Counted from the stretch's first letter, positions 18,909 to 29,472 are shown. The stretch is 64,000 nucleotides of DNA from Samsonia erythrinae (GCF_004342665.1 NZ_SMBY01000003.1:248001-312000); one strand, 5' to 3'. Numbers and translations: made by a program. Notes: a model not told the origin generated them from the sequence alone.

Positions 18909-20109
18909 AAAATCCAAAAAACTGGAGAACGTATGCTATGACATCCGTGGACCAGTACTGAAGGAAGCCAAACGACTTGAAGAAGAAGGCAACAAAGTCC
19001 TTAAGCTGAATATTGGCAACCCAGCCCCTTTCGGGTTTGAGGCACCGGACGAAATACTGGTCGATGTCATTCGTAACCTGCCCACAGCACAAGGCTACTG
19101 TGATTCCAAAGGACTGTATTCGGCCCGTAAGGCCATCGTTCAACATTATCAGGCGCGGGATATGCGTGATATTACGGTTGAAGATGTCTATATCGGCAAC
19201 GGCGTTTCAGAACTTATCGTGCAGTCCATGCAAGCGCTGCTCAATTCCGGCGATGAGATGTTGGTTCCCGCGCCGGATTACCCCCTCTGGACTGCCGCCG
19301 TTTCCCTTTCCGACGGCAACGCCGTTCACTATCTCTGCGATGAATCTGCGGATTGGTTTCCCGATCTGGATGATATCCGCAAAAAAATCACGCCGCGCAC
19401 TCGCGGTATTGTCATCATCAATCCGAATAACCCCACAGGCGCCGTTTACAGCAAGGAACTCTTGCTGGAGATCGTCTCGATTGCGCGTGAACACAACCTG
19501 ATCATCTTCGCTGACGAAATCTACGACAAAATCCTGTATGACGAGGCGCAACATCACTCTATTGCCGCACTGGCCCCGGATTTGCTGACGATCACATTCA
19601 ACGGGCTTTCCAAGACGTATCGTGTTGCAGGGTTCCGCCAGGGCTGGATGGTCCTGAACGGCCCGAAAAAGCACGCTAAAGGATACATTGAAGGCTTAGA
19701 AATGCTGGCGTCCATGCGTTTATGCGCCAACGTGCCAATGCAGCACGCTATCCAGACAGCTTTGGGAGGCTACCAAAGCATCAGCGAATTTATTCAACCC
19801 GGCGGACGCCTGTATGAACAGCGTAACCGCTCGTGGGAGTTGATCAACCAGATCCCTGGCGTGTCGTGCGTCAAACCGCGCGGTGCGTTGTATATGTTCC
19901 CGCGCATTGATGCCAAACGTTTTAATATCCGCGACGATCAGAAATTGGTGCTGGATCTCCTGTTGCAGGAAAAAGTGCTGTTGGTTCAGGGGAGTGCGTT
20001 TAACTGGCCTTACCCGGACCACGTGCGTATCGTCACGCTGCCACGTGTTGATGAACTGGACATGGCGATCCATAAATTAGGTCGCTTTCTGGAGCACTAT
20101 CACCAGTAA
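18895..20109 (+). CDS. alaA: Glutamate-pyruvate aminotransferase AlaA
   Basis: 404 residues, matching E. coli AlaA (YfbQ) along its full length. A class I/II PLP-dependent aminotransferase that makes alanine from pyruvate and glutamate. The PLP-binding Lys is Lys240 in NGLSKTYRVAGFRQGW; the NPNNPTGAVYS motif is near residue 176 and DEIYD near 207. Cytoplasmic, monocistronic, divergent from hexA and followed by a 12-bp-stem hairpin. Its own Shine-Dalgarno is weak (AAGG about 14 bases before the ATG), which makes the upstream leader frame worth noting. Confidence 0.96.
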   Translation: MSPIEKSKKLENVCYDIRGPVLKEAKRLEEEGNKVLKLNIGNPAPFGFEAPDEILVDVIRNLPTAQGYCDSKGLYSARKAIVQHYQARDMRDITVEDVYIGNGVSELIVQSMQALLNSGDEMLVPAPDYPLWTAAVSLSDGNAVHYLCDESADWFPDLDDIRKKITPRTRGIVIINPNNPTGAVYSKELLLEIVSIAREHNLIIFADEIYDKILYDEAQHHSIAALAPDLLTITFNGLSKTYRVAGFRQGWMVLNGPKKHAKGYIEGLEMLASMRLCANVPMQHAIQTALGGYQSISEFIQPGGRLYEQRNRSWELINQIPGVSCVKPRGALYMFPRIDAKRFNIRDDQKLVLDLLLQEKVLLVQGSAFNWPYPDHVRIVTLPRVDELDMAIHKLGRFLEHYHQ

Positions 20110-20115
20110 TCAAGC

Positions 20116-20152
20116 CGGGTTTCGCCGGGTTTTCTTAACTCGGCGAAACCCG
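20116..20152 (+). terminator. Strong hairpin after alaA
   Basis: A 12-bp perfect stem (20116-20127 with 20141-20152, CGGGTTTCGCCG and its complement) starts 6 bases after the alaA stop. There is no T run directly after the stem, so it may act as a transcript-stability element or a weak terminator. Confidence 0.6.
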
Positions 20153-20238
20153 ACCATCATTTGCATTATCTCCGCCAAGTCCCCACAATGGACGCCCACG
20201 ACATTGCGATTAAACATGCCACCGCCTGAGAGAATGCT

Positions 20239-20838
20239 ATGCAGCAGAGTCACTTTTTCGCCTATCTGTCCCGTTTAAAACTAATCAGCCGTTGGCCGCT
20301 AATGCGCAATGTCCGCACGGAAAACGTTTCAGAACATAGCCTCCAGGTGGCCTTTGTCGCCCATGCGCTGGCGGTTATCAAAAACCGCAAATTTGGCGGG
20401 AACGTCAACGCAGAGCGCATTGCGCTACTGGCAATGTACCATGATGCCAGCGAGGTGCTGACGGGCGATATGCCGACGCCAATCAAGTACTACAATGCGC
20501 AAATCGCCCATGAATATAAGAAGATAGAGAAAATCGCGCAGCAGAAACTGGTTGAGATGTTGCCAGAAGAGCTACAGCAGGATTATCGGATGGTTCTGGA
20601 CGACAACTACACCAGCGAAGAAGAGCGCATCATCGTTAAACAGGCAGACGCCCTTTGCGCCTACCTGAAATGTCTGGAAGAGCTATCTGCCGGAAATACG
20701 GAATTCACGCTAGCCAAAGCGCGTCTGGACAAAACATTGCAGCAGCGCCGTAGCCCGGAAATGGACTATTTCATGACGATATTCATTCCCAGTTTCAGCC
20801 TGTCGCTCGATGAAATCAGTCAGGACTCCCCCCTCTGA
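20239..20838 (+). CDS. yfbR: 5'-deoxynucleotidase YfbR (HD domain)
   Basis: 199 residues, the same length as E. coli YfbR and very similar throughout. An HD-superfamily phosphohydrolase that removes the 5'-phosphate from deoxyribonucleoside monophosphates, including dCMP/dUMP turnover. Metal ligands are visible: His33 (VSEHS), His68-Asp69 (MYHDAS) and the Asp of KQADAL near residue 137. The C-terminal [11 protein letters not shown] is conserved. Convergent with yfbS, 13 bases apart, so little room is left for a terminator beyond a short CTGACA/TGTCAG hairpin. Confidence 0.95.
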   Translation: MQQSHFFAYLSRLKLISRWPLMRNVRTENVSEHSLQVAFVAHALAVIKNRKFGGNVNAERIALLAMYHDASEVLTGDMPTPIKYYNAQIAHEYKKIEKIAQQKLVEMLPEELQQDYRMVLDDNYTSEEERIIVKQADALCAYLKCLEELSAGNTEFTLAKARLDKTLQQRRSPEMDYFMTIFIPSFSLSLDEISQDSPL

Positions 20839-20851
20839 CAGCGCAACAATG

Positions 20852-22684
20852 TCAGAACGGGTACAGCCACGGCACCATGACCACGCTCACCAGCATGACC
20901 AGAACGGTAAAAGGGACGCCAACACGTACAAAGTCCCCGAACTTATAGCCGCCGGGGCCTAATACCAGCGTGTTAACGGGTGACGACACCGGTGTCATAA
21001 ACGCGGCAGAGGCTGCAATCGCAATAATCATCGCGAAAGGATAAGGCGACACCCCCATCTGCTGTGCCGCGGCAATAGCGATCGGGGCCATCAATACCGC
21101 CGTCGCGGTATTGGAAATAAACAGACCGATTACCGCACACAGCACGAAGAGACACACCAGCATCACATGCGGCCCGGCTCCGCCGGCAATTTCCATCAAT
21201 CCCTGAACAATCAACGCCACCCCGCCGGTTTGTTGCAACGCCAGCGCAAACGGCATCATCCCGACGATAAGAATAATGCTGGGCCAGTGGATTGCACGGT
21301 AGGCGCTTTCCATATCAATGCAGCGAAATTTACCCATCAGCAAGCAGGCGATGAGCGCGGCAATGGCATTCGGCACTTCATCCGTCAGCATCATAGCGAC
21401 CATCAGCGCCAGAGAAAACAACGCATGCGGGGCCTGACTCACCGCAGGCGCAACGTCATCAACTTCTGCGGGGAGGTTAAGCAACAGAAAGTCATTTTTC
21501 TGCATGTGCAACTGACGAATCATCCGCCAGTCTCCCATGACCAATAGAATATCGCCAAGCTGAAGCGGCTCATCAGCGAGGATCCCTTCCAGCGCTTCAC
21601 CCGCCCGGCGGATCCCCACTACGCTGAGACCATAGCGGCTGCGAAACCCGACATCGTACAGCGTTTTGCCTAACAGTTCGGAGTCAGGAATCAAAGAAAC
21701 TTCAGCCATCCCGACATCCCGCGCCTGCTCAGAGAAATACTCCCCACGCAGCACCATCGGTTCAAGTCGTTGCGCGCGGCAAAATTCACGTAAATCCACC
21801 TCTGACGCAGACATATCGATCAGCAGGACATCGTTTAAACGCAGTTCCGTATTCCCAGCCACGCTGATCATCACGCGACGAAATTTACGCCATCGCTCAA
21901 TCCCGACCACGTTTGCCCCAAAACGCTGGCGCAGACGCAGGTCATCCAGACAATGACCAATAAAGGGTGACCCGGGCCGAATCGCCAGACGGCGTGCTTT
22001 ACCCGTTAGTCGGTAATCGCGGATCAGATCGCGAAACGTCCTTCTTTTCCACGTCGCTTTTGTCTCTGCCGCTTCCGCCCCGCCAAGCCAGTAACGCGCC
22101 ACCATCATATACGCCACGCCTAACAGCAACACCACCAAGCCAATCGGCGTCACACTAAAAAAACCAAACCCTGCGATGCCTTCACGTATGAGTTCACTGC
22201 TCACCACCATATTTGGCGGCGTTGCCACCAGCGTCATCATGCCGCTAATCAGACCGGCAAAACTGAGCGGCATCATCAGCCTACCGGGTGAAACCTTCAT
22301 CCTGACGGAAACGCTCAGCACCACGGGAATAAAAATCGCCACAACGCCCGTCGAACTCATAAAGGCACCCAGCAGCGCCACAGTGACCATCAGTAAGATC
22401 AGCATCTTAAGCTCACTGCTGCCTGCAACCCGAACCAGCCAATCCCCCACCTGATAGGCGACGCCGGTACGAACCAACCCTTCGCCGATCACGAACAGAG
22501 CAGCAATCAGTATGACGTTCGGATCGCTAAACCCGACCAACGCATCAGAGAGCGTCAGCGTGCCGCTCAATACAAACGTAATAATGACCAGGAGCGCCAC
22601 AACGTCCATGCGTAATTTATTGGTGGTAAACAAAACCATGGCGATCAATAAGAGGGATAAAACCCAGAGAAGTTCGCTATTCAA
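20852..22684 (-). CDS. yfbS: SLC13/DASS-family transporter with two TrkA-C domains
   Basis: Reads as YfbS. The start is placed at TTG 22684 (LNSELLWVL...), which gives 610 residues, the same as remembered E. coli YfbS, and has AGGGG 8 bases upstream; the longer ATG frame adds 24 polar residues without a good ribosome site. The order is about four to five membrane segments, a cytoplasmic insert with two RCK_C (TrkA-C) domains around residues 190-375 ([27 protein letters not shown] and [25 protein letters not shown]), then six or so membrane segments. Conserved SLC13 motifs include [13 protein letters not shown] and [11 protein letters not shown]. The substrate (an anion) is unknown. Confidence 0.92.
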   Translation of the reverse strand: MNSELLWVLSLLLIAMVLFTTNKLRMDVVALLVIITFVLSGTLTLSDALVGFSDPNVILIAALFVIGEGLVRTGVAYQVGDWLVRVAGSSELKMLILLMVTVALLGAFMSSTGVVAIFIPVVLSVSVRMKVSPGRLMMPLSFAGLISGMMTLVATPPNMVVSSELIREGIAGFGFFSVTPIGLVVLLLGVAYMMVARYWLGGAEAAETKATWKRRTFRDLIRDYRLTGKARRLAIRPGSPFIGHCLDDLRLRQRFGANVVGIERWRKFRRVMISVAGNTELRLNDVLLIDMSASEVDLREFCRAQRLEPMVLRGEYFSEQARDVGMAEVSLIPDSELLGKTLYDVGFRSRYGLSVVGIRRAGEALEGILADEPLQLGDILLVMGDWRMIRQLHMQKNDFLLLNLPAEVDDVAPAVSQAPHALFSLALMVAMMLTDEVPNAIAALIACLLMGKFRCIDMESAYRAIHWPSIILIVGMMPFALALQQTGGVALIVQGLMEIAGGAGPHVMLVCLFVLCAVIGLFISNTATAVLMAPIAIAAAQQMGVSPYPFAMIIAIAASAAFMTPVSSPVNTLVLGPGGYKFGDFVRVGVPFTVLVMLVSVVMVPWLYPF

Positions 22685-22810
22685 AAACGGATCCCCTGAT
22701 GAAAAATGCGTATTGGAAGTGTCGGTTTCAGCATGCGATAAGAAATGCAGGCGCATTTCTTAACACCATCGCGCGATGGCCCTAAAGGCAGCGGACGGGG
22801 ATAGTCTGCC

Positions 22811-22838
22811 ATAAAAAAAACCTCGCGAATGCGAGGTT
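22811..22838 (-). terminator. Intrinsic terminator of yfbU-yfbT
   Basis: An 8-bp stem AACCTCGC/GCGAGGTT with an ATTC loop on the minus strand runs into eight T residues (plus-strand A run 22813-22820). It lies 44 bases after the yfbT stop and upstream of yfbS. Confidence 0.9.
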
Positions 22839-22881
22839 CGATCATATTTAGTCACTATTTTATCATCAGGTTATAGACGAT

Positions 22882-23538
22882 CTACCGGCGTAAACAAACC
22901 TTAACGCCCCCCGGCGATCTCTCAATGTCTATCTGCGCCAATGAATCAAGAATCAGGTTAACCTTATCCAGCTTCGGCGTATCTGCCGGCGCGTTTACCG
23001 CGATGACCTGACATCCCGCCGCCAGCCCGGAGAGTATCCCCGCTGGCGCATCTTCCACGACCACGCATTCCTCCGGCCGAAGCCCAAGACGCTGCGCGCC
23101 AAGTAAGTAAGCATCGGGATGCGGCTTCCCATTAGCGACCTGCTCTGCCGTAATAAATTCGCGGGGAGCAGGCAACTCACCATGCCGGTGGCGGGCGCTG
23201 GCAATCGGGATCGTCCCCGATGTCACGATGGCCCAGGGAATGCCCAATGCCTCCAGCTTCTCCAGCAGCGCTTTCGCGCCGGGCATAGCAACAACCCCGC
23301 GGGTATCGGAAGCTTCTGTATTCTCCAGCGCGATAAACTCCCGTTGAATCGTTTCCTCACTCTGCCCGCGGAGAAAGTGACGCAAGGACGTGATAGCCTG
23401 CTTGCCATGAATAAAATCCAGTACTTCCTGTGGTGCGATAGCATGATCTTTCGCCCAGTTAACCCACGCTCGCTCTACGGCAGGCAGTGAGTCAACCAGC
23501 GTACCATCGAGGTCAAACAGAAAACCTTTACACTCCAC
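22882..23538 (-). CDS. yfbT: HAD-family hexitol/sugar phosphatase
   Basis: 218 residues (E. coli YfbT/HxpA 216). The start is GTG at 23538, with AGGGG 6 bases upstream. HAD motif I FDLDGTLVDS gives the nucleophile Asp9 and general acid Asp11; motif II Ser is in AIVTSGT near residue 105; motif III Lys is in GKPHPDAYL; motif IV is VVEDAPAG. The E. coli enzyme dephosphorylates sugar phosphates such as fructose 1-phosphate and sorbitol 6-phosphate. It is 21 bases downstream of yfbU and probably co-transcribed. Confidence 0.92.
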   Translation of the reverse strand: MECKGFLFDLDGTLVDSLPAVERAWVNWAKDHAIAPQEVLDFIHGKQAITSLRHFLRGQSEETIQREFIALENTEASDTRGVVAMPGAKALLEKLEALGIPWAIVTSGTIPIASARHRHGELPAPREFITAEQVANGKPHPDAYLLGAQRLGLRPEECVVVEDAPAGILSGLAAGCQVIAVNAPADTPKLDKVNLILDSLAQIDIERSPGGVKVCLRR

Positions 23539-23559
23539 AGAAAGCCCCTTTGTTACTCA

Positions 23560-24054
23560 TCACGCGTTGATGATCTGTACGATTTCCACCGAACTTAAGT
23601 GATACTGACGCGGACAAGATTGCCAGACAGCCAGCATCCTATTGTATTTTTCCCACATTTTCGTCTGGGCGTTAAAGCCATGCGAACCCGCATCAAAGTG
23701 AGGATAGCGTCCTTCGACATGGACCATGAAACGAACGAAGCCAAGGTAACGCGCTTCCGTCGCTGCATCGAATCCCAGAAAGGTCAGGCGGCGTTCATCC
23801 AGATCCTGCTTATCCTTCAGATTGGTCCACGACACCTGCAAAGCATGATGCATTTCCATAATATTAATGATAGTGCGACAAACCTCTTCGCTCAGCTCGC
23901 CAAATTCGCGATCCAGCTCACGCATCTGTAGACCATAACCGCGTTCGACGATCGTCTGTAAACGGCGATAGCGCTCGGCGTTATCGGGATCGAGCAAGGT
24001 CATCATTTTGTATTGGTTTGAAAGGATCAATCTCTGGGCATTCGTCATTTCCAT
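23560..24054 (-). CDS. yfbU: Conserved protein YfbU (UPF0304)
   Basis: 164 residues from ATG 24054 ([18 protein letters not shown]), matching E. coli YfbU in length and sequence. AGGAG lies 7 bases before this ATG; the frame 13 codons longer is not supported. A soluble, mostly helical protein with the conserved [30 protein letters not shown] and [10 protein letters not shown] blocks. It has no known enzymatic motif; overexpression of the E. coli protein has been linked to cell death, but its role is unsettled. First gene of a yfbU-yfbT pair. Confidence 0.93.
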   Translation of the reverse strand: MEMTNAQRLILSNQYKMMTLLDPDNAERYRRLQTIVERGYGLQMRELDREFGELSEEVCRTIINIMEMHHALQVSWTNLKDKQDLDERRLTFLGFDAATEARYLGFVRFMVHVEGRYPHFDAGSHGFNAQTKMWEKYNRMLAVWQSCPRQYHLSSVEIVQIINA

Positions 24055-24215
24055 GTTGCTCTCCTGAACCTTCTTCTGCGGTGTCGATGTCAAACAGCGA
24101 TTAAGCGTAGAATTGCATACTGAATCGTGTCAGGGTAGCCGTAGCCGCCGCTTCTTTGATTTGAAACAGGAGAAGGAACAAAATACCCTGAGACCCGCGC
24201 ACAGTCTGACGCCGA

Positions 24216-24677
24216 TCACAAATCGTCCAGAAAGGTCTTATCAAGTTGCTTAAATGCCCGCTTCAGTACATCCGCCAGGGTTTGATAAGTCGGCGCTTCT
24301 TCCAGCGGTGCTAATGTCTGGCCTGATTCCTGTAGCTTGTGCCGAATATCATGGAACCATTGCGCCAACGTCGCGGGCAAAGGTGTAACGGAACGACGGC
24401 CAAGCCACCATAACCCCTGCAATGGCAGGCTGCAGGCAAAGAGTGCCGTCGCGATAGCCGGACCGAGTTGGCCACCCAATGCAATCTGCCATGTCAATGT
24501 AAACACCGCTAACGGCGGCATCACACGAATCCCGAACCGTGTCGCCCGAACCACACGGTTTTCAGGAAAGACAGGCGCCAATTGTTTTTCAATCGGCCAC
24601 GTGTTCATGTAATGCTGCCCATGCTGGAGTAACTGTCGCCAGCTCTTGCTACCGTCCGGCTGTGTCGCCATCGCCAC
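24216..24677 (-). CDS. yfbV: UPF0208 membrane protein YfbV
   Basis: 153 residues (E. coli 151). Two membrane segments occupy about residues 50-95 ([39 protein letters not shown]), followed by a basic turn and a cytoplasmic C-terminus ending [13 protein letters not shown] as in E. coli. Function is not established; E. coli YfbV has been reported to limit MatP-dependent Ter macrodomain constraint. Divergent from ackA, as in E. coli. Confidence 0.93.
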   Translation of the reverse strand: MAMATQPDGSKSWRQLLQHGQHYMNTWPIEKQLAPVFPENRVVRATRFGIRVMPPLAVFTLTWQIALGGQLGPAIATALFACSLPLQGLWWLGRRSVTPLPATLAQWFHDIRHKLQESGQTLAPLEEAPTYQTLADVLKRAFKQLDKTFLDDL

Positions 24678-25099
24678 ACCTCAACTTTACTGATAAAAAA
24701 TAAAAACTTCACACAAACCAACAACTCAAATTGGTAAACTTAAAATATATTTTGTGTTTATCTGACGCTATCGGTATCCTAAGCCGGCCTTTTGGCCGCG
24801 GTATACCTAAAGTAGTATGACTACACGCGAGGTGTATAATTCCCTTCGCGATATTAAGCGCAGCCAACGGTCACAACGCGGTTGTCCATCGCTTTAAAGC
24901 TGCGGTTTACATCAGGTCGGTGTCACTGTGTCATACCTCTTCTCAGGTATAACATAAGTAATCGTCTCGACCCTAATTCATCGTTGTGTCTGGTGCATCG
25001 CACCAAGGCATGATGTTAATCATAAATGCCAGTGGCATTATGCGATACGCTATGCCCTGTATGACATTTATTAACCATGTATAACAAGTAGGTACTTCC
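24678..25099 (+). promoter_or_regulatory. ackA: yfbV/ackA intergenic region with hairpin-rich ackA leader
   Basis: 422 bases without a gene. A perfect -10 (TATAAT) is at 24835-24840 for plus-strand transcription; no good -35 is seen. Downstream are several inverted repeats: ATACCT/AGGTAT (24933-24950), TGGTGC/GCACCA (24991-25005), AATGCCA/TGGCATT (25025-25039) and a GCTTTAAAGC palindrome (about 24891). A GC-rich AGCCGGCC/GGCCGCGG hairpin lies near 24782-24801. In E. coli ackA-pta is expressed nearly constitutively, from more than one promoter. Confidence 0.5.
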
Positions 25100-26302
25100 A
25101 TGTCGAGTAAGTTAGTACTGGTTCTTAACTGCGGTAGTTCATCCCTGAAATTCGCGATCATCGATGCGATTAACGGAGAAGAGTACCTGTCTGGTTTAGC
25201 CGAGTGTTTCCACCTGCCTGAAGCCCGTATCAAATGGAAAATAGACGGCGGTAAACAAGACGCCGAACTGGGCGCCGGTGCGGCTCACAGCGAAGCGCTG
25301 AACTTCATCGTCAACACCATTCTGTCTCAGAAACCAGAGCTGTCGGCGCAGCTGGTTGCTATCGGTCACCGTATCGTTCACGGCGGTGAGAAGTTCACCC
25401 AATCCGCGATCATCACTGACGATGTCCTTCAGGGTATCAAAGATTCCGTACCTTTTGCACCGCTGCACAACCCGGCGCACCTCATCGGCATCGAAGAAGC
25501 GCTGAAATCTTTCCCGCATCTGGCTGATAAAAACGTCGCTGTTTTCGACACCGCCTTCCACCAGACCATGCCGGAAGAGTCTTATCTTTATGCACTGCCG
25601 TACAAACTGTATAAAGAAAACCACATCCGCCGTTACGGCGCGCATGGCACCAGCCACTACTTCGTTTCCCGCGAAGCCGCTAAAGTGCTGAACAAGCCGG
25701 TTGAAGAGCTGAACGTTATCACTTGCCATTTGGGTAACGGCGGCTCTGTTACGGCTATTCGCAACGGAGAGTGCGTTGATACTTCAATGGGTCTGACGCC
25801 GCTGGAAGGGCTGGTTATGGGAACGCGCTCCGGCGATATCGATCCCGCCATCGTTTTCCATCTGCATGACGCGCTGGGTATGGACGTTGCCAGCATCAAC
25901 AAATTGCTGACCAAAGAGTCCGGCCTGTTGGGTCTGACGGAAGTGACCAGCGACTGTCGTTACGTTGAAGATAACTACCAAACGAAAGCAGACGCCAAAC
26001 GTGCGATGGATGTTTACTGCCACCGTCTGGCTAAATACATCGGTTCCTACACGGCACTGATGGAAGGCCGTCTAGATGCCGTGATCTTCACCGGCGGTAT
26101 TGGTGAAAACGCGGCGATGGTGCGTGAACTGACGCTGAAAAAACTCAGCCTGCTGGGCTTTGAGGTCGATCACGAGCGCAACCTGGCTGCCCGCTTTGGT
26201 AAAAGCGGCAACATCGCCAAAGAGGGTACCCGCCCGGCGCTGGTTATCCCAACCAATGAAGAGTTGGTCATCGCGCAAGACGCCCACCGTCTGACTGCGT
26301 AA
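25100..26302 (+). CDS. ackA: Acetate kinase
   Basis: 400 residues, as in E. coli. Converts acetyl phosphate and ADP to acetate and ATP (reversible), the last step of the Pta-AckA overflow and fermentative pathway, in the cytoplasm. ASKHA-fold motifs: [13 protein letters not shown] with Asn10, [11 protein letters not shown] near residue 147, [10 protein letters not shown] with the catalytic His near 181, GTRSGDIDP with the catalytic Arg near 242, and [12 protein letters not shown] near 331. AckA also sets the cellular acetyl-phosphate pool. The promoter lies in the long upstream leader; a strong terminator lies between it and pta. Confidence 0.97.
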   Translation: MSSKLVLVLNCGSSSLKFAIIDAINGEEYLSGLAECFHLPEARIKWKIDGGKQDAELGAGAAHSEALNFIVNTILSQKPELSAQLVAIGHRIVHGGEKFTQSAIITDDVLQGIKDSVPFAPLHNPAHLIGIEEALKSFPHLADKNVAVFDTAFHQTMPEESYLYALPYKLYKENHIRRYGAHGTSHYFVSREAAKVLNKPVEELNVITCHLGNGGSVTAIRNGECVDTSMGLTPLEGLVMGTRSGDIDPAIVFHLHDALGMDVASINKLLTKESGLLGLTEVTSDCRYVEDNYQTKADAKRAMDVYCHRLAKYIGSYTALMEGRLDAVIFTGGIGENAAMVRELTLKKLSLLGFEVDHERNLAARFGKSGNIAKEGTRPALVIPTNEELVIAQDAHRLTA

Positions 26303-26315
26303 AACAAATAATGCC

Positions 26316-26350
26316 CAACACCGTCAGCTCAGGCTGACGGTGTTGTTTTT
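26316..26350 (+). terminator. Intrinsic terminator between ackA and pta
   Basis: A perfect 13-bp stem (26316-26328 with 26333-26345, CAACACCGTCAGC and its complement) with a 4-base loop is followed by TTTTT. It starts 13 bases after the ackA stop and ends 32 bases before the pta start, so only read-through or a separate promoter can supply pta. Confidence 0.9.
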
Positions 26351-26381
26351 GACTAACGAGCAACCGTAAAGAGGTTCAGCC

Positions 26382-28520
26382 GTGTCCCGTATAATCATGT
26401 TGATCCCAACTGGCACCAGCGTTGGTCTGACAAGCGTCAGCCTGGGTGTCATCCGTTCCATGGAACAGAAAGGCGTCCATCTGAGTGTGTTCAAACCTAT
26501 CGCTCAGCCGCGCAGTGGCGACAACACGCCAGACCAGACGACCACCATCATTCGAGCCAACTCCGCCATCAATGCCGCTGAACCGCTGGCAATGAGCCAC
26601 GTAGAGGCCCTGCTGAGCTCTAATCAGCAGGACGTGCTGATGGAAGAGATCATTGCCCGCTACCATGAAAACACCAAGGATGCCGAAGTCGTTCTGGTTG
26701 AAGGTCTGGTTCCCACGCGCAAACATCAGTTCGCTAACGCATTGAACTATGAGATTGCCAAGACGCTGAATGCGGAAATCGTTTTCGTACTGGCGCTGGG
26801 TAATGACTCGCCGGCACAGTTGAAAGATCGTATCGAACTGGCTCGCTCCAGCTTCGGCGGCAGCAAAAACAAAAACATTACTGGCGTCATTATCAACAAA
26901 CTGAATGCACCGGTAGACGAACAGGGTCGTACTCGCCCTGACCTGTCTGAAATCTTTGATGACTCCACGAAAGCCAGCGTTGCCAACGTCGATCCGAAGC
27001 AGCTGTTCGCCAACAGCCCGCTGCCGGTGCTGGGCTGCATTCCATGGAGCTTTGATCTGATCGCGACGCGCGCAATCGATATGGCGAATCACCTGAATGC
27101 TCGCATCATCAACGAAGGTGATATTCAAACGCGTCGCGTTAAATCGGTAACGTTCTGCGCACGCAGCATTCCCCATATGTTGGAACATTTCCGTCCGGGT
27201 TCACTGCTGGTGACCTCCGCTGACCGTCCGGATGTGCTGGTTGCCGCCTGTCTGGCCGCCATGAATGGCGTGGAAATCGGCGCCCTGCTGCTGACTGGCG
27301 GTTACGAAATGGATCCGAGCATCGCCAAACTGTGCGAGCGCGCATTCCAGACCGGTCTGCCGGTATTCATGGTCAAAACTAACACCTGGCAAACCTCACT
27401 CAGCCTGCAAAGCTTCAATCTTGAAGTGCCGGCGGATGACCGTCAGCGCGTAGAGAAAGTACAAGAGTATGTCGCCCGCCACATCGACACCCAGTGGATC
27501 GATTCCCTGAGCGCCGCGTCTGAACGTTCTCGCCGCCTGTCTCCGCCAGCGTTCCGTTATCAGTTGACTGAACTGGCGCGTAAAGCAGGCAAGCGTATCG
27601 TTCTGCCGGAAGGCGATGAACCACGTACCGTTAAAGCAGCAGCAATCTGTGCCGAACGTGGCATTGCACACTGTGTACTCATCGGCAACCCGGAAGAGAT
27701 CCAGCGTGTGGCAGCCGCTCAGGGCGTAGAACTGGGCAAAGGCATTGAAATCGTTGATCCCGTCGCCGTGCGTGAAAACTATGTCTCTCGTCTGGTTGAG
27801 CTGCGTAAGAATAAAGGCATGACCGAAGTGGTTGCGCGCGAACAGTTGGAAGACAACGTGGTTCTGGGTACGCTGATGCTGGAACAGGGCGAAGTTGACG
27901 GTCTGGTTTCCGGCGCGGTTCACACCACAGCCAATACCATCCGCCCACCGCTACAGCTGATCAAAACCGCGCCGGGCAGTTCGCTGGTATCGTCTGTGTT
28001 TTTCATGCTGCTGCCTGAGCAGGTTCTGGTTTACGGCGATTGCGCCATCAACCCGGATCCGACCGCAGAACAGCTGGCCGAGATCGCTATCCAGTCCGCC
28101 GACTCCGCGGCGGCCTTCGGTATCGACCCGCGTGTTGCAATGATCTCCTACTCTACCGGTAACTCCGGTGCGGGTAGCGATGTTGAGAAAGTGCGTGAAG
28201 CAACTCGTCTGGCACAGGAAAAACGGCCCGATCTGGTCATCGATGGTCCATTGCAATATGACGCCGCGATCATGGCCGATGTCGCACAGTCCAAAGCGCC
28301 AAATTCTCCGGTCGCCGGTAAAGCAACCGTGTTCATCTTCCCGGATCTGAACACCGGTAACACCACATACAAAGCGGTGCAACGCTCTGCTGACCTGATC
28401 TCCATCGGGCCAATGCTGCAAGGCATGCGCAAACCGGTTAACGACCTATCCCGCGGGGCGCTGGTCGATGATATCGTTTATACCGTCGCTTTAACCGCGA
28501 TTCAGGCGACCCAGATCTAA
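26382..28520 (+). CDS. pta: Phosphate acetyltransferase (long form)
   Basis: 712 residues, the length of the long enterobacterial Pta (E. coli 714). The start gives [22 protein letters not shown], a dethiobiotin-synthetase-like P-loop domain covering about 1-220, then a DRTGG-type regulatory domain to about 370, then the catalytic PTA domain (from [21 protein letters not shown] to the end) with [22 protein letters not shown] and the C-terminal [24 protein letters not shown]. Catalyses acetyl-CoA + Pi to acetyl phosphate + CoA, supplying AckA. Shine-Dalgarno AAAGAGG is upstream. Followed by its own terminator. Confidence 0.97.
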   Translation: MSRIIMLIPTGTSVGLTSVSLGVIRSMEQKGVHLSVFKPIAQPRSGDNTPDQTTTIIRANSAINAAEPLAMSHVEALLSSNQQDVLMEEIIARYHENTKDAEVVLVEGLVPTRKHQFANALNYEIAKTLNAEIVFVLALGNDSPAQLKDRIELARSSFGGSKNKNITGVIINKLNAPVDEQGRTRPDLSEIFDDSTKASVANVDPKQLFANSPLPVLGCIPWSFDLIATRAIDMANHLNARIINEGDIQTRRVKSVTFCARSIPHMLEHFRPGSLLVTSADRPDVLVAACLAAMNGVEIGALLLTGGYEMDPSIAKLCERAFQTGLPVFMVKTNTWQTSLSLQSFNLEVPADDRQRVEKVQEYVARHIDTQWIDSLSAASERSRRLSPPAFRYQLTELARKAGKRIVLPEGDEPRTVKAAAICAERGIAHCVLIGNPEEIQRVAAAQGVELGKGIEIVDPVAVRENYVSRLVELRKNKGMTEVVAREQLEDNVVLGTLMLEQGEVDGLVSGAVHTTANTIRPPLQLIKTAPGSSLVSSVFFMLLPEQVLVYGDCAINPDPTAEQLAEIAIQSADSAAAFGIDPRVAMISYSTGNSGAGSDVEKVREATRLAQEKRPDLVIDGPLQYDAAIMADVAQSKAPNSPVAGKATVFIFPDLNTGNTTYKAVQRSADLISIGPMLQGMRKPVNDLSRGALVDDIVYTVALTAIQATQI

Positions 28521-28564
28521 TTGATAGCCTGACTCACGTTGCCCGAGCGGGTAACGCTGTCTTT

Positions 28565-28590
28565 ATGCCAGCCTTGTGCTGGCATTTTTG
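28565..28590 (+). terminator. Intrinsic terminator after pta
   Basis: An 8-bp stem ATGCCAGC/GCTGGCAT (28565-28572, 28578-28585) with a 5-base loop runs into TTTTTG. A second GC-rich hairpin (28679-28687 with 28696-28704, 9 bp) follows between pta and convergent yfcD and may serve yfcD, though without a T run. Confidence 0.88.
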
Positions 28591-28720
28591 TTTCTGTCTA
28601 CCCAGAAATGACGCAAAAAGCAGAGACGCGTTGGCTGATGACGGTAATGGAGACTGGAACTGAATTTTCGGCAGATGACGCCGCTGCGAAGAACAGCAGC
28701 GGCGAGAAGACGTTAACAGG

Positions 28721-29353
28721 TTATTTCAGTGAGTCCGTTTCTGATGGCGCGTCATTATTGCCGTTCTCCGCGCGATCGGGCTCGGCGGGTAATTCAGCCT
28801 CCTCGTCCTGCTGGCGTAAAATCGGCTTGCCATATTCCCGATCGCTATAGCGCGTCAGCCACAGTGACAGCGCTTTGAGTGAATCCGGCGTAAACTCATC
28901 GCACCGGGCGGTAATCTCCTGCGGTGTCAGCCAACTGACTTCATCAACCTCTTCTTCCTGCAAAGCGAAGGGCCCGTGGGTAACACAGCTAAACAACGCC
29001 CCCCACACGCGACAGTTTTCGCCTTCAAAATAGAACTGGCCATGCTCTGCAAAGGGGACGTCGGCAATACCAAGTTCCTCCTCCGCCTCACGACGCGCAG
29101 ATTCCAGCATGTGCTCACCGCTTTGCACAACCCCGCCCGCCGTCGCGTCAAGCCAGCCCGGATAGAAGTCTTTATTTTTCGTCCGACGCTGCACCAGAAT
29201 TTTGCCCATGCCATCATGTACAACAATGTAAGTCGCACGATGACGAAGATTTTGCGCACGCATCTGCTGACGACTTGACTGGGCGATTACCTCGTTGTTT
29301 TCATTGACGATATCAACCCACTCTGTACCTGCCGCCTGACTTTGTTCCGCCAT
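28721..29353 (-). CDS. yfcD: Nudix hydrolase YfcD with acidic C-terminal tail
   Basis: 210 residues, about 30 longer than E. coli YfcD (180); residues 1-180 match it well. The Nudix box is complete at about residues 73-95: [24 protein letters not shown], fitting GX5EX7REUXEEXGU. The family resembles isopentenyl-diphosphate isomerase-like Nudix proteins; the substrate is not known. The extra C-terminal 30 residues are rich in Glu, Asp, Pro and Asn and look disordered. The ATG follows AGAGG. In E. coli yfcC lies between pta and yfcD; it is absent here. Confidence 0.92.
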   Translation of the reverse strand: MAEQSQAAGTEWVDIVNENNEVIAQSSRQQMRAQNLRHRATYIVVHDGMGKILVQRRTKNKDFYPGWLDATAGGVVQSGEHMLESARREAEEELGIADVPFAEHGQFYFEGENCRVWGALFSCVTHGPFALQEEEVDEVSWLTPQEITARCDEFTPDSLKALSLWLTRYSDREYGKPILRQQDEEAELPAEPDRAENGNNDAPSETDSLK

Positions 29354-29472
29354 CCTCTGAAACCCTTTAGTATTGGCGCGTTGCTACGCGCGTCTGTTTT
29401 ACATAATTGAATGTTGCTGTAACCCTTCCCCGCCACTGGCTGGAAAAGTTCAAAAACAGGACATACGCTAAA

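Noticed and set aside
21757-21773. GGTTCAAGTC, resembling a tRNA T-arm
   Set aside because: It is inside the yfbS coding sequence and no acceptor or anticodon stems surround it.
26376-27188. 270-codon minus-strand frame opposite pta
   Set aside because: It is the complement of the well-conserved Pta N-terminal domain; several similar shadow frames cover the rest of pta and ackA.
28539-28850. 103-codon plus-strand frame after pta
   Set aside because: It runs through the pta terminator and then antisense to yfcD; no family resemblance.
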